Below, one piece after another: positions 11,244 to 22,950 of a stretch of 64,000 nt of DNA. Within the stretch, counting starts at the first letter, position 1; every line of letters starts with the position of its first letter. The notes beneath the pieces are model-generated. The model was not told the DNA's origin, did no database searches, and saw nothing but the letters and a program-made list of their open reading frames with translations. The translations under genes and the position numbers were made by a program. The stretch is from Ancylostoma caninum (lineage: Eukaryota > Nematoda > Chromadorea > Rhabditida > Ancylostomatidae). The stretch lies in the NCBI GenBank assembly GCA_037903475.1, contig JBAJFG010000384.1, positions 3,115,001 through 3,179,000 of the forward strand, in the 5' to 3' direction.

Positions 11244-11320
11244 TCAATGATGCATCTGCATGTGGCCCCGGATATGCTGGGTCTTGCCTGTCACGGGCAG
11301 AAGACGTTGTACACCGTACG
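11244..11320 (-). pseudogene. Possible remnant of an RluA-type pseudouridine synthase
   Basis: On the minus strand a frame ending at 11244 reads LLPVTGKTQHIRGHMQ, close to the conserved TGRTHQIR-H-Q block of RluA/RPUSD pseudouridine synthases. Directly upstream the best continuing frame (TVYNVFC) is offset by one base, which suggests a frameshift. No catalytic HRLD motif was found upstream and no intron structure is evident. If real, it is a broken fragment; the family match rests on one short motif. Confidence 0.25.
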
Positions 11321-14300
11321 CATGCCTGGGAGTGACCGAGCGTGCGTGAACTGGTTCGTCCTGAAATCTGGGTTCACGACTGTGACTGGAGCATCTCGGT
11401 AACTCATCATTACCACCACGGTTTGTTTCACGTCTGTGATACTGATATTGTTTTTCACCGCAGATGGTCCGGCTATTGGAATCGCAAATTTCGGTGGATG
11501 CTGATTCGACGCCATGAGCGGTATGAGTAATCATAAATGATGAAGCGTGGTTGATACGTTAACCAACACATTTCTGTCGAGACCTTGCGCTCATATTCAT
11601 ATCATCTCTTCCAAAAATCATAGTTATTCCATGTGCTGAGTGCAGGTGAGAACTCCTTTTTTTTTACTCGTCTCGTAATCATCAGGAGCCAATATGATAA
11701 AGAATACGACTTGGCGGTACCTACGTGCACACCTTACAGTTTGGAATTTGAAATCCGTCCAATGCGCAGTACTGCTGAAAATCACAACAACTATCCTCTA
11801 GAACACATATGTCCCCTACTGCAGAATATCCGAAAAGAATCCACTACGGGTTTATGACCTGGTTCTTATCTCAGAAAAAAAAAACCCAAATCCGCTACCT
11901 CAGGATGTTTGCTCTTGCACGAAAATCAAGTCACGACAACTTTACATGCCGCATAGTTGATTTTGATAACTCTTCATCTCCGGACCGATCTCGAATCACC
12001 GATCAAATCTGTGATTTTTCTAGTCCATTTCTAAAAATAGTGGAAATATTCCGGTACATATGGAACAATTTCCAATGAGCTCCTTTCTCCCGCCAGCTTG
12101 CTCTGGTGCTTAGTACACTTCGAGCTAATTGCATTGGTGAGCTTCAGTTTAAAGTAAGCTCATTTATGTTTTACATGCCGCATAGTTGTACACACGGTTA
12201 ACTGGATAGATGGTACTTCATTTTTGGACATGCATCGCGAACACACCGTAATGCCATTTTTGTTGGACTACATACTTCTAAAATTCTCCAGAAATAAAAT
12301 ACCGCGTATGCATCACTGATTGAAGTTTGACCACGATAAAACGGAGGAGGATTACTATTTCACTCCTAATCAGCAGAGCAGATCTTTCGCATTTTTACTT
12401 TTAAACCTTAGAGAACACATTGTCTAATCAGCACCAACACAAATCAAGAAGAAATTAGCGGCATAATTTATTACAAGCAAGCAAACCATGGATTTTGGAG
12501 TTCAGCGCATCTGAAGGGTTTTCCTAGTGATCTGCTCTAATTAAATTTCAATTCTTCCTTAAATATGCGTAAATATATGAAAAAATCCACCAAGTCACTT
12601 CATTAGATTTGCGCTGCCAACTTCTTCTGAAATTCCTTCTAAAATTTGGGGGAAGCTTTCACAATGTTGGGCAATGTTGAGAACATTCCACCCTTAACTC
12701 TCAATGTCTGGAGTCCACATACACGGCGTAATGCTGGGAAATTCTCGCTCCCAAATTTGGAGCAATGAGGAGGAGATGTGCGTACGACTCTGAATCACAT
12801 GAGTACTTTCTCTTCCATAAGGAAGTAACATCTTTGTTCGTAAGCGGATTGTCTCGAAATCGACGACATCGCGCAACGAATTCTATGTGACCCTAAAATC
12901 GGCGAGTCGATCCTCTCAACAGGTGGTCTCGCGGGATCGAACGGTGATCGGCAAGAGAGATTCTCCGTAGATGAACGATGTTGTTGCTGGGTGCACTATC
13001 ACTCCCCGGGAAGCGTTGCGAACGCGTCGGTGTCATTGAGTCTGAGAAAAATCCAGTTCACTATCGGACGAAGGTTATTACAGCGGCCACCAGCTGCTGT
13101 CAGCTCCATTCTACTTCAGCTACACTGATACGTCGCTGGATCCGTAGTGAACCTTGCTTTTCAATCCTTTTCATGGGAAATTCGATGACTTTGTACACTA
13201 TATGACGCATACGTAAAATTTATGTACCTTTTATTCCCATGTTATTGCGGAAAAGACACTGACTTCGACGCTACTGCCTCTCTATTCAACACTACTACAT
13301 ATTCTATTACACTCAACCTTTATCTGTTTTGCTTATTTTTATGCCACCTTATCCTATTTTTCATTCATTCTTAGCTCCTATCTTGCGTTATTATAGATCC
13401 CTTCACCTTCACCTTCGTTCAGCAGCTCATACAAAAGTCTTATTCAGCTCCATGGTTCTGGTCTTATGCTCTTCCTTCAAACTATGGTAGAGGTCTCACT
13501 AAACACCCAGCCTCTTCAACTACTACACAGATGAATATGTATGAGAATGATGCATTTTAAAGTGAAGTACAAAATTGAACATCTTGTATCCAGCCCCTCT
13601 TCACCGAGACTAGAGTCTGTTCGATTGAATAATAGCAAAGGTGTCGGATGTCCAGCAGATCTTGCCTTTTTCTTCGTTTTTTTTTGCCTAAGCAGGGCTG
13701 TTCTTTAGTGAACACTTCGTTCTCAGGGTTTTGTGCGCTCCGCTGAGGAGGTGGTTCACACCCCTCGTGACATGCTCATAAATCTTTCATCGTAATGATG
13801 CATTTTTTCTTCGTACGTCGTCGACTAAGACTTCTTATCGATACTTGCTGAAATTTATGAAGGTCCCAGTCTTTTCCACTGCGCTGCTTATAGGAAGTTC
13901 GACTTTTGCTGGGTCCTATTGCGGATGAGTGATGCATACCGCATATTCGTTAGAGAAGTAACGCAAGCGAATAACCCGCAACTTGTTGATCGCAGCTGCT
14001 GATTCATTTGGCATAGCATCTCTTCTGGAGCAAAGCTGCAGATCGCATGAGTTTCGCAAGAACTCGTGAAACTATCAAAATGGAAAAGATTTGTGGGAAT
14101 TTTGATGAGGTTCGCTTAGATGATCAGTTCGGAGTAGTTTTGACGGAAACATTTTTTCAACGGAATATATCCCGGGAGCGAAAATTGGCTGCTTCAAGGA
14201 AGCGCGAATCATGTCACGTACGTGAGTCTTTCAAGTCTTTGCAGGGTTCACCACAGCAGATAAGCAAAACAGGTTCGAGAACACCTTCACGAACTGCATA

Positions 14301-14743
14301 TGACAGCATACATTTCGCTGCGGAGAAGACATGTCGTCTGAGCCTTCGTCGCCGCTTCTACTACGCTTTCAAAAAGAAAAAAAAGATCGTCACCTCACAT
14401 ACAGAAAATTCACACATGCACGAGATAAGGTTATGGAAATTTAGTTGCGCCGTTCTGATTCTTTTTGGTTCAGTATTATTGAAACACCCTCTTCCTTTGA
14501 CAGCGACAACCTCTAAACGTCGGTGCCGTCATAAATCGTTTCAATCTTAGGAATGGACTTAACCCCAATCTTCAGTCGGAATAGTGACATTGTGCAGTTC
14601 TTCTTCTGCTGTGTGTATCTCTCGCTCCTATCAATCTTTTCAACGCTATAACCGTCAGGCATTGTTTCCAAAAGAGTAGCTCCTTGTCAAGAAGAGAAGG
14701 AGGAACTAAATCTATGAAGAAATAATAGAATCTAGCGGAGTCG

Positions 14744-14985
14744 GTGTTTCGTCGATCACACTCGCCAGGTCACCGGGGGCACCGCAGACCATCGGCCACC
14801 GCTCCCGACGATGGGATGCCGGCGGGCGCAGCCGCGCTCTCTTACGCGCATTGTTCAATTCTGACCTCTGTTGATTCGCTGAACGGGTTCCCTTTCAACT
14901 GCGGATCGGGTCGCCATCTCGATCACTCGTTGAATCCACTTACCTTGTCACTAAACGATGCACCCTGTGCTCTTTGATTCAGAGC
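14744..14985. other. GC-rich block, possible structured-RNA or rDNA-like fragment
   Basis: About 240 bases stand out from AT-rich surroundings by high GC and GGCGGGCGCAGCCGCGC-like words. The minus strand has a look reminiscent of ribosomal expansion segments (purine-rich GTTGAAAGGGAACCC followed by GC-rich stems). I could not match it to a specific RNA. The 77-codon plus-strand frame has no recognisable domain. Confidence 0.25.
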
Positions 14986-17234
14986 TGGTCAGAGGTTTCT
15001 TTCGTTTTGCTTAGATCCCCTAGTTACTTGATTCCCCAGTGAGCCAAGTCGTTCTGGAAAGAGAAAACTAGATCTGCCCGAGCTCGGATTAAAGTGTCGC
15101 AGTACCCTTTTCCAGGTAGTTCCACGGAAAATACACATATCTGATTAGCCGACCTTAGAACCACCTCTAAAAAAGCACAGCCTTGAGCCTGTTCCTCTTC
15201 CCTGTTTCCTTGTACTCACTCTTATTTCATTTTCCTGGAGAATTTGAGGTTGTGCATCTCGACGTCAGCTCTGTCAGCTTCTTCTGGAATGGCTCTTCAT
15301 TGTAATGTGGAGGAACGATGACACACGACAAGCAAGCTTACTGTGTTACTCGTTTTTTGTTCAAACTTTGCTTTCTCTATTTTTGGTTTATGTTTTTTTC
15401 CGTTTTCATTTGATCTGCAGAATAGTCAACAGAGAATGTGGGAAAGAAGATGACTGCTCACAAAATAATCTTTTCTATAGCAGAATGTTGATCACACTAG
15501 TTTCAACTGGTTTTTCAAGTACGGTCAATACACAGCTCTATATCATCTCCTAGGCTCTTTCTTATATCCGTCGTGGTAAACTACTGTGAAAAAGACGTGT
15601 ATGAACGTCGGTTTTTGTGAGCACGATCGACGCAACTTTCGATAATCTCTAAGCACTTTTTTGGAACAGCTATTTCTGTTCAGCGTTGCTGAATGCGTTA
15701 GATTGTTCCACATGTTTCGCCTCTTCTGAACAATTTTTGTTTCGAAATTAAATAATTTTGCTCCAACCTAAAATCAACCAGTAGTATATTGGTCGTCATT
15801 GTCGACAACCGTTTCTCAAGATAGGTCCTCCACTTTGTAGCTGTTAAAACAGTACAATTCGCGCTGAAAGGTTTCTGCACAGCTGAATTTCACTGGTAAT
15901 TGTAAGAAGAACTCTTCCCAGGATTTCCTTCGCTGGGCTAAGTAAATGGCTAGGTGTGTGAGGTAAGGAGGATGAAAAACGGAGCACCGGTGATTTGTCT
16001 TCAGTTTCGAATTTTCTTTTACCGAGATAATGCCAGAATGCAGTTGCAGTTTTTGTGCAGAGGTTTACTGCGGGGTCAGGCTGTGAGTTCATTGCCGATC
16101 AAGGTTACTCCCTGGATCTGGCACTGTCAGATGAGTGCCTTGCTAAGTTAGTAGGTAACCACCACCCTAAAGAATTTTTCTCTTATCGTCGCTACATTGG
16201 ATTCTTCCTCTCAGATTTATTGATTTTGTCGATTTTCATTCATTTTCGACGAGAATGGACATATCTCCTGCGGTTTTCCAGTATACTGAACACGAATGTG
16301 GTAACCATTTTGTCCGAAATAATCGATTTCTCGATTTTATTTTTTTTTTGCCCACAGAAGTGGAGAGATGTCTACTGGATCTTCCAATACGCTCAAAGCA
16401 AATATTTATTTATTTTATTTATTTCTGCAAAAGGTGCGCCCACAGACGGGAAACATTCATGAACTCATAACTGCACAGTATTGGAGGGGTGCTACAGTTC
16501 TGGAGGAGATTCTAGGAGCTATGGACAGGCAAAACAGTTCTCTTTGATAACTGCAGAGAGGGTGGCTTGGGCTCAGGTGTCCGGTAGGAGAATGCCATTT
16601 AAATTACAAAAGAGAAGTCGAATGCTATATGATAAAAAATATGCGAATTATTTCGTATTATATTCGATTTCGATTATATTCGATCATGTTCGATTCAGTG
16701 ATTTTCTTTGTGCTTTTTCCGCCTCGGAAAAAGAATGTGCTCACTGTACCAATCAAATACGCTAAACGACTACGTACATCCGTAGGTATGAATGTAGCAA
16801 CTGTTGCACATGGAATTGTCGTTAGAACCACTTCACAATAATCATTGACTTCATTGACTTTTCGCTCACGGGTCGGTGAAAAGGGTTACTTAAGTTTCGC
16901 AAATGAGCAAATGACCACCAAAATTCAGGGAATCCTCAATGAGCTTATCGGCAACAGCACTTGCAGCAGTTGTCCTTATGTAAGATAACCTGAACTTGAC
17001 AAATTCCTCAGTTATAAAATGATATTCATCGTATTCTCTTCCTATTTTCAAGAATTTGGCCACGGTCAAAATTCACTCACTGGCTTCCTAGAGTCAATAC
17101 AGTGGACTGTGTTGTATTGCATATGTGCATTATGTAGGTATTTACTATGAACAATGCATTGTTTCCCATGCGTCAATGAGCTATCTGTTGCCTACCACGT
17201 GAGCACTTGCTTACGCCTGCAAAAAAATAAATGA

Positions 17235-17290
17235 ATAAACCGGGTTAGTGAAACTTCCGAGCGAAGCCGGGTATGCCGTTTAGTAAACTT
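17235..17290 (-). repeat. Dispersed CATACCCGGCTTCGCTCGG motif, copy 1
   Basis: On the minus strand this reads GCATACCCGGCTTCGCTCGG followed by AAGTTTCAC. 57546-57580 carries the same segment on the plus strand (CCATACCCGGCTCCGCTCGG then GTGTTTCAC). Two well-matched copies in opposite orientation point to a repeat family whose limits cannot be set here. Confidence 0.5.
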
Positions 17291-18098
17291 GCAAGATAAC
17301 ACAATTCTGTAAGTATAACATAGTATAATTTCTTAGAAATTACGCGAAAACAAATAAAACATATGTGTAACAGTATACGCTGCATAAAGCGATAGTGATG
17401 CTTATTGTTTGTCAAGTGTATATACTTGCTTCATGTATACGTGTGACGTACGTAGTTATCGATAATGGGAACTTAACCAGAAGTATAAACCGGTTCCTCT
17501 TTGATGAGAACAGTTTGCCTTGCTTTACACCCTACGTAGCTGACACTTACCCGTTACTAGCTCTCAACTGTAGGTGACCATTAATGTCACTGGAAGCTTC
17601 TGCAGGAGTTTTGGTCCACGTGCGCTGTAGCCAAGCTTGTACTCAGTCCAGGCGAGTGTAACCAGCAAAATGAGCCATAGATAACTACTCCGTTTTCTTA
17701 ATCTGAATTCCCTGTGCATTATTAGACTTGCTTCTGCTCGGCTGTGTACTATTTCGCAGCCCTTTTCACTATCAGAATTTTCTCGTGTCGTGTCTGTTCT
17801 TTCCCATTTTCGTCGCATTGTCGGTGATTCGCCATGACTATCATCAAAGATTGTGTGTTTATGCAAGCAGTGCTTCATCAATAACTGTCAGCAAAAACAA
17901 ACCGATTTTATCCTCTCACTCATTCCAAAGACTGGAATGGCATGTCAGCTGCGCACCGTAAAATGAGCGGAGTTTGACTGCCATATACTTGCATATTATT
18001 AGTATTTGTAGCATAAGTTTCCGCTGTACTCGCATAGGCATTTTCAGAGGCTTCTGATAAATGAATACCGACTGGATATCGCACATGTTCAGGTATTA

Positions 18099-18892
18099 TT
18101 AGGCTGGTCCGAAAGTTTTGCACCAAGATATTTTTTAGGATCTAGAATTCCATAGACTTTAAATCAAAATGCCACTACATGAGAACTATAGAATACACCT
18201 GGTTGCGGCCGTACAATAATCGCCAGACATCTCGAAACGCTGGGTTACGGAAAACTGATGACGGGTTGAGTTCCCCACCAACTGAGTGCCTTGCAGCACT
18301 GAGTGTGTGCCAGTCTTTGCTGCTGCGTCCGCACAAGAGGAGGCTAGCCAGCTCATTACTGGAGATGAGAATTGGGTGCTGTGTGTTAACCATACAAGAG
18401 AGAGAACTGTTGACACCTGGGCCACTGTGACTGCATAAGTGTACTCTTCTCAACTACAGAAACTGGCAGACGCAACTCGCCTAGGGCGGGGAAAAATTGA
18501 CCATGTTGCTTCACTTCGTGACAAAGCCCGACCTCACGTGGCAAAGCTTACCCGCCAAAAAAAAAAATGCCGAATTAGGTTGGGAAGATCTATCACACCC
18601 TGCTTATTCTCTTGACTTATCCGCATCTGAAAACCCATTGCTCGGAGCCCTGAATCTGCATCTACGAGAAAAGAAGTTCGATGATTGGACCAAACAGGAA
18701 ATTGAGATTCCAAGCTTCTTAAACGAGCAGCTGCCAGAGTTCTTGACTTCTGGAACTGATGCTCTATTGAAGCGTTGGCCATACCTCGGACCATGAAGGT
18801 AATTATTTTGTTCATTGATGTCTTTTCAAAATGAACTTAACATTCTTCGAAAAAAGTATGAAATCAGGTGCAGAACTTTCGGACCAACCTAA
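18099..18892 (+). mobile_element. Internally deleted mariner transposon
   Basis: Inverted ends TTAGGCTGGTCCGAAAGTTT (left) and its mirror TTAGGTTGGTCCGAAAGTT (right) are each flanked by the TA dinucleotide expected of mariner. The 794-bp length is well below the usual 1.3 kb. The plus strand carries transposase debris in shifting frames: a block similar to mariner TIIARHLETLGYGK, a VPHQL block, a GDENWVLCVN block that keeps the region of the second catalytic aspartate, and ARPHVAKLTRQ followed by HPAYSLDLS. Several stops and frameshifts make it a dead copy. Confidence 0.85.
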
Positions 18893-19837
18893 TATTCTCA
18901 AGGGCATGATCCCGCAAACATTCTGAAATATGAGACCTATTTTTGCGTCTTATTTTGAAAAGGTAATTAACTGCGGAGTGGACCCTTCAAGAATGCCAAT
19001 TCGGTAGCTGCACTTGTGAGAATGATGATTTTATCATAACGTTCCAAGAGACTAACCAAATTCGGGTGTAGTAATCTCGAGGCCATTTTTATTCTCTCTA
19101 GTACTTTCTCTCCCCATTTTATTGCCGAGCGGTCTCAGGTACAGGCACCAAACTTGGCAACCCAGAATTTTGATTATGACGTTTTTCTTTCTGGAGTTGA
19201 ATTGAAGTGAGATTTCGTTTACTGTTTCTACAAACGTAAACCGCTTGCGGACATGAATCGGTGGAATTTTGGGACAAGTTCCGTGCGCTCTGTGGAAATC
19301 GCACCATTTTGCCATACCGCGGAGGGCGCCTTCATCTCCGGAAAAGCGAGGAGCTCGCAGAGGAATCTTTTATTGCGCATTATGTAGATCTAACTTTAAC
19401 CATCTCCGATTATCAGCTCACAAGAATATCTTCTGAGCCAGAATCGGTTTGCCAAAGTCACTGACCTCTAGCACTGCCCGACTCAGTTTTTTGCCTCGCA
19501 GTCCACGAATTTTTGAAGCAGGAGAGTCGGGCTCCTGCTGTGAAAACAGCAAAACACCAGCGACTGTTGTGGTCCATAACTCGATTGGTACCTCATATGA
19601 TTTTATGATTTGTATGACTAGCGCCCCTTCGGGACGCTAGAAAGTGGGGTGGGGTAGCCACTTGGGACATGTGCAAACGCTTCACACTTGCCAAATCTCT
19701 AGAAAATTTATAAAGAAGCAGAACCAATCTTCCAATGGGCCCAAACATGAAGTCCTTCTCATGAGTTGAGTATGAGCATGAGAAGTTCGTTCTCCATCGT
19801 ATGGTGTATTCGTGCGTATTCCTCACTACCCGGCTAA

Positions 19838-20427
19838 AGCAGACGCGTTCTCCATCGGCGGAACTGTATCCTGCCGTTCTCCACACTACTGGAAAAGGCG
19901 AAATCATATCCGAGTGCTTTCCAGACTACTGGGCCGCAGCGGGCTTTTCTCCATCGGTGGAACCGTATTCTGGCGTCCCCCACACCACTGGGCCACAGTG
20001 GGCCCTTTCTCCATTGGTGGACCTGTATCTCGGTGTCCCCCGCACCAATGTGCCATGGCGGGCCTTTTCTCCATCGGTGGACCCGTATCCTGGCGTTCCC
20101 CGCACCATTGGGCCACGGCGGTCCCTTTCTCCATCGTTGGACCCGTATCCTGTCATCCCCCACATGGGCGGGGCCCTTTCTTCATCGGTGGACCCGGGTG
20201 TCCCCCGCACCACTGGGCCACGGCGGGCCTTTTCTCCATCGGTGGACCCGTATCCTGTCATCCCCTACACCACTGGGCCACAGTGGGCCCTTTCTCCATC
20301 GGTGGACCTGTATCTCGGTGTCCCCCGCACCACTGGGCCACAGAGGGCTTTCTCCATCGGTGGACCCGTATCCTGGCGTTCCCCGCACCATTGGGCCACG
20401 GCGGGCCCTTTCTCCATCGGTGGACCG
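19838..20427 (+). repeat. 60-bp minisatellite, first block
   Basis: A repeat of about 60 bp built around TCCATCGGTGGACCCGTATC, TGGCGTTCCCCGCACCA and TTGGGCCACGGCGGGCC runs for about ten imperfect copies. Sixty is divisible by three, so several frames on both strands stay open and give 250-codon repetitive translations. Copies vary by substitution and one shortened unit (about 20160-20200). The array is interrupted at 20428 by a MITE and resumes at 20726. Confidence 0.9.
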
Positions 20428-20724
20428 CAGTGGCGGACGCAGAAAGTGGGCGGGAGGGGGGGCGTGGGAAGAAAAGTGGGGTCTCCGCCGTTTTGGGGAC
20501 CCAGACGGAAAATAAAATTAATAATAATATTAATTATAATAATAAACAATAAATAAAAAATATATTAAAAATAATAATAAAAATAAACAATTAAAAATAA
20601 ACTAACACAAGATTTTTATTTGTATTGTAAAGTAATTTCGAAAATTTGGCGACCCATTCTCGGGGGGGGGGCGCCCCCCCCCCCGAGAATGGGTCGCCAA
20701 ATTTTCGAAATTACTTTACAATAC
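20428..20724. mobile_element. hAT-type MITE, copy 1, with a 103-bp palindromic end
   Basis: Begins CAGTGGCGGACGCAGAAAGT like copies 2 and 3 and shares their AT-rich core. Instead of the normal right terminus, the last 50 bases before the G/C run are repeated in inverted orientation, giving a near-perfect palindrome 20622-20724 centred at 20673. The right terminal repeat and target duplication are missing, so this copy is rearranged. It sits in the middle of the 60-bp minisatellite. Confidence 0.75.
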
Positions 20725-20725
20725 A

Positions 20726-20882
20726 CCATTGGGCCACGGCGGGCCTTTTCTTCATCGTCCTGGCGTCCCCCACACCATTGGGCCACAGTGGGCCCTTTCT
20801 TCATCGGTGGACCCGTATCTCGGCGTCCGCCGCACCATTGGGCCACGGCGGGTCCTTTCTCCATCGGTGGACCCGCATCCAT
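20726..20882 (+). repeat. 60-bp minisatellite, second block
   Basis: About two and a half further copies of the unit found at 19838-20427, resuming immediately after the rearranged MITE. The unit resumes about 18 bases later in its phase than where it broke off, so the insertion was accompanied by loss of some array sequence. Confidence 0.85.
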
Positions 20883-21407
20883 ATATAGTTGATTGGATAT
20901 ACAATGTCATGCCTTCCTATTTAAAGGCTTTTCCTCTTTGTTAGTGCAGAAGCTTTCTCGAAACGAACGAATGTTGTAACGAACGAATGTTGTGACTACA
21001 CAATCGCCGCGAAAATTCAACAGGGCCTGAGGCGACCGCGTGGGTCCAGCCTCCCCGAAGCTTTCGAGACGCGGCAGCTCTCATGGCACGCGTCCATTTC
21101 TTCCAACACGTGCTCACAGCGTCCCAACAGTGGAAGGCTGGTTTTCCTGCTGCGTACATTGTGCAGCCTGAAAGCTCGTAAACACTCCCTCACTCCTATG
21201 CGGTGAGACCGCCAGCGAAGGTGATAAATCACCATCCCGTGCATGCGGGAGAGCCAGCAGTGACGAAATTACGGGTCCCGAAGCGAACGTGTCTGCGTCC
21301 ATGGAAATCGGCCATTTCGCCACACAGTCTGCGCCTCAAGATTGCGGTGTCTATGAGTGCCGCCCCGTATCTCTAACCGCTCTAACCCCCTTACGGCGCT
21401 TTGTTTA

Positions 21408-21530
21408 ATAGATATACAAGAGAACCAGCCAGTGTGTATATATATACATATACAAGAGAACCAGCCACTGTAGTCAAAAACTACCGGTACCATTGTGTTA
21501 AGCGCATTGAGTTATGCATAGAAAAGTTGA
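21408..21530 (+). repeat. Dispersed repeat, copy 2 (AGAACCAGCCAC family)
   Basis: AGAGAACCAGCCA occurs twice here, at 21419 and 21453, each next to TA-rich sequence. The second copy continues into AAAAACTACCGG and GCGCATTGAGTTATGCAT, matching 540-640 on the opposite strand. It abuts the BEL/Pao fragment that follows. Confidence 0.5.
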
Positions 21531-21900
21531 GAGACTGGAAGAGAGAAATGGGCGTGATTACACATATGCATGATACAGACGCAGGACCCATCAGATCAGT
21601 TACTATACGAAACGCAAAAGGTAATTTATTAGGGCGATCAATCAACATGCTAGTTCCGCTCGAACTCTCGTGTATTGATACGGTCTCCGCGCCGCAAGAA
21701 CAGAAACAATTGTCTTCCCTTGACGAGGCGCGTCCTGCACTCCCTGAAAGGAGGGAACAACCACCTCGAAAAGCGAAAAAGAGAGTCACTTATGCCGAAC
21801 ATATCTCAATAATCCCGACTCTTTCATTAGTTTCGACGCTATCCTCCTCTATTTTTGTAATGAGCTCTTCCACAGCCGGTTCTGGACGCCTGCTAACGTA
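21530..21900 (+). pseudogene. BEL/Pao retrotransposon pol 3' fragment, copy A
   Basis: The translation contains DWKREMGVITHMHD, then AGPIRSVTIRNAKGN and RSINMLVPLELS. This is the pattern of the C-terminal domain of BEL/Pao polyproteins (DUF5641: W+.G.V...., R...V....G....RP.N.L.PLE). The open frame continues through a Q/E/R-rich tail to a stop at 21899. No integrase, reverse transcriptase or LTR is seen nearby, so it is a fragment. A second, interrupted copy lies at 22951-23440. Confidence 0.7.
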
Positions 21901-21994
21901 GAAATGGAGGAGTGGCAATTTCTGATATGATCATGATATACGTGACAAACACGTGTGGACGCGTTCTAACGTGAAGACGTGACACGTCTTGACA

Positions 21995-22240
21995 TGTGAA
22001 GTCTACAGAACATAGCGGCCATATATGGCCCAAATAGCAACTCAATAGCAACCGTCGGTGGACATGGCCGCCATATGTGGCCCGAATAGCAACTCAATAG
22101 CAACCGTCGGTTGCTAGCAGCAACGCAATAGCACCCACCGTTGATGCAGCAACTGCAGTTGCTATTGCGTTGCTAATGGTAAGAGTGGGCGGATTCGGTT
22201 TGGCTCCAATCCGTGGCATGTCTGAGTAATTATAAAGCAA
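21995..22240 (+). repeat. AATAGCAAC-rich dispersed repeat, copy 1
   Basis: A unit of about 56 bp beginning GGCC.CCATAT.TGGCCC and containing AATAGCAACTCAATAGCAAC is tandemly duplicated. It is followed by further CAATAGCA words and an inverted block GTTGCTATTGCGTTGCTA. The right end (GATTCGGTTTGGCTCCAATC then CATGTCTGAGTA) matches the right end of 24985-25225, so both are copies of one repeat family. Confidence 0.6.
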
Positions 22241-22431
22241 AGCTGTTAAGAACCCGCAGAACTCGTTCGAACTTGTTAGTGACCTGTCAGCACCAGCTAA
22301 TTGTCATTGGAGCACGTTTTTATCCCCAACCACTGAAATTCTCCTAGAAGTTTCTCTGGTTTGAAGGAGGGTGTTGATGTCCTGTCAATTCCAAGTTATG
22401 CGCCTATGGGGTGCCAATTCTCCTCCGATGT

Positions 22432-22575
22432 GGCATCCTTCATTTTTGAGAAACCGGTTTTGTTTCTGAAGAAAACCGTCGAAAGTGGTCAAAAAATGGT
22501 CAAAAACCACTTTTTCACCAATAATGACAATTTTTTTTCAAAAACGAGGACGGTTCCCCAAAAATGAAGGATGCC
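22432..22575. mobile_element. 144-bp MITE-like hairpin
   Basis: Inverted ends GGCATCCTTCATTTTTGAG and its mirror at 22551-22575 bracket a short interior with nested complementary words (AAAGTGGTCAAAAAATGG against its inverted partner). The whole folds into one hairpin. There is no coding capacity. No target duplication was identified, so the superfamily is open. Confidence 0.55.
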
Positions 22576-22950
22576 GTCTTGGAGGGATAATTGCTCGTAT
22601 TGTGCGCATCCATAGCCAAAATTTCAGCATGATATGGGAACAGCAACACCTGATCATCATGGGAGCGCGCCAGAGCACAGGGGAAGAATGAACTGATTTA
22701 CAGCGTGCATTTACAATAATTTACAGCAGATTTAAAGTGGTTTACAGCAGATTTAAAGTAGTTTAGTTAACATTACATGAGTGTGTTCGGCAAGTTGGCA
22801 CCAATCTGTTTCGTGTCGGCTCTGACGCGTCTCAGGTTAGAAGCACACATTCGCGGCTTCGAAGCGGCTCTGCGGCAGTTTCATTCAGAGTATGCATATA
22901 TTGTTGACCGCCTTCTTGAGTGCCTGGTATGCAATGAGACTTACATTGGA

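Larger units (their letters stand above)
9990..18098. other. 8-kb stretch without a supported gene
   Basis: Open frames here are short and give no domain, signal peptide or splice-consistent chain. A 167-codon frame at 14047-14550 is K/R/S-rich and unrecognised. The 19-base word TTTACATGCCGCATAGTTG occurs twice (about 11940 and 12171). Local items are listed separately: a possible RluA remnant near 11250, a GC-rich block at 14744-14985, and a copy of a dispersed CGAAGCCGGGTATG motif at about 17250. Genes made of very small exons could have been missed. Confidence 0.4.

Noticed and set aside
14047..14550. 167-codon plus-strand frame as a gene
   Set aside because: No recognisable domain, no leader acceptor near the ATG, and composition similar to surrounding non-coding sequence.
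19801..20556. Overlapping frames of 251 and 246 codons rich in GPVSWRSPHHWAT
   Set aside because: The 60-bp minisatellite keeps multiple frames and both strands open; there is no unique coding sequence.
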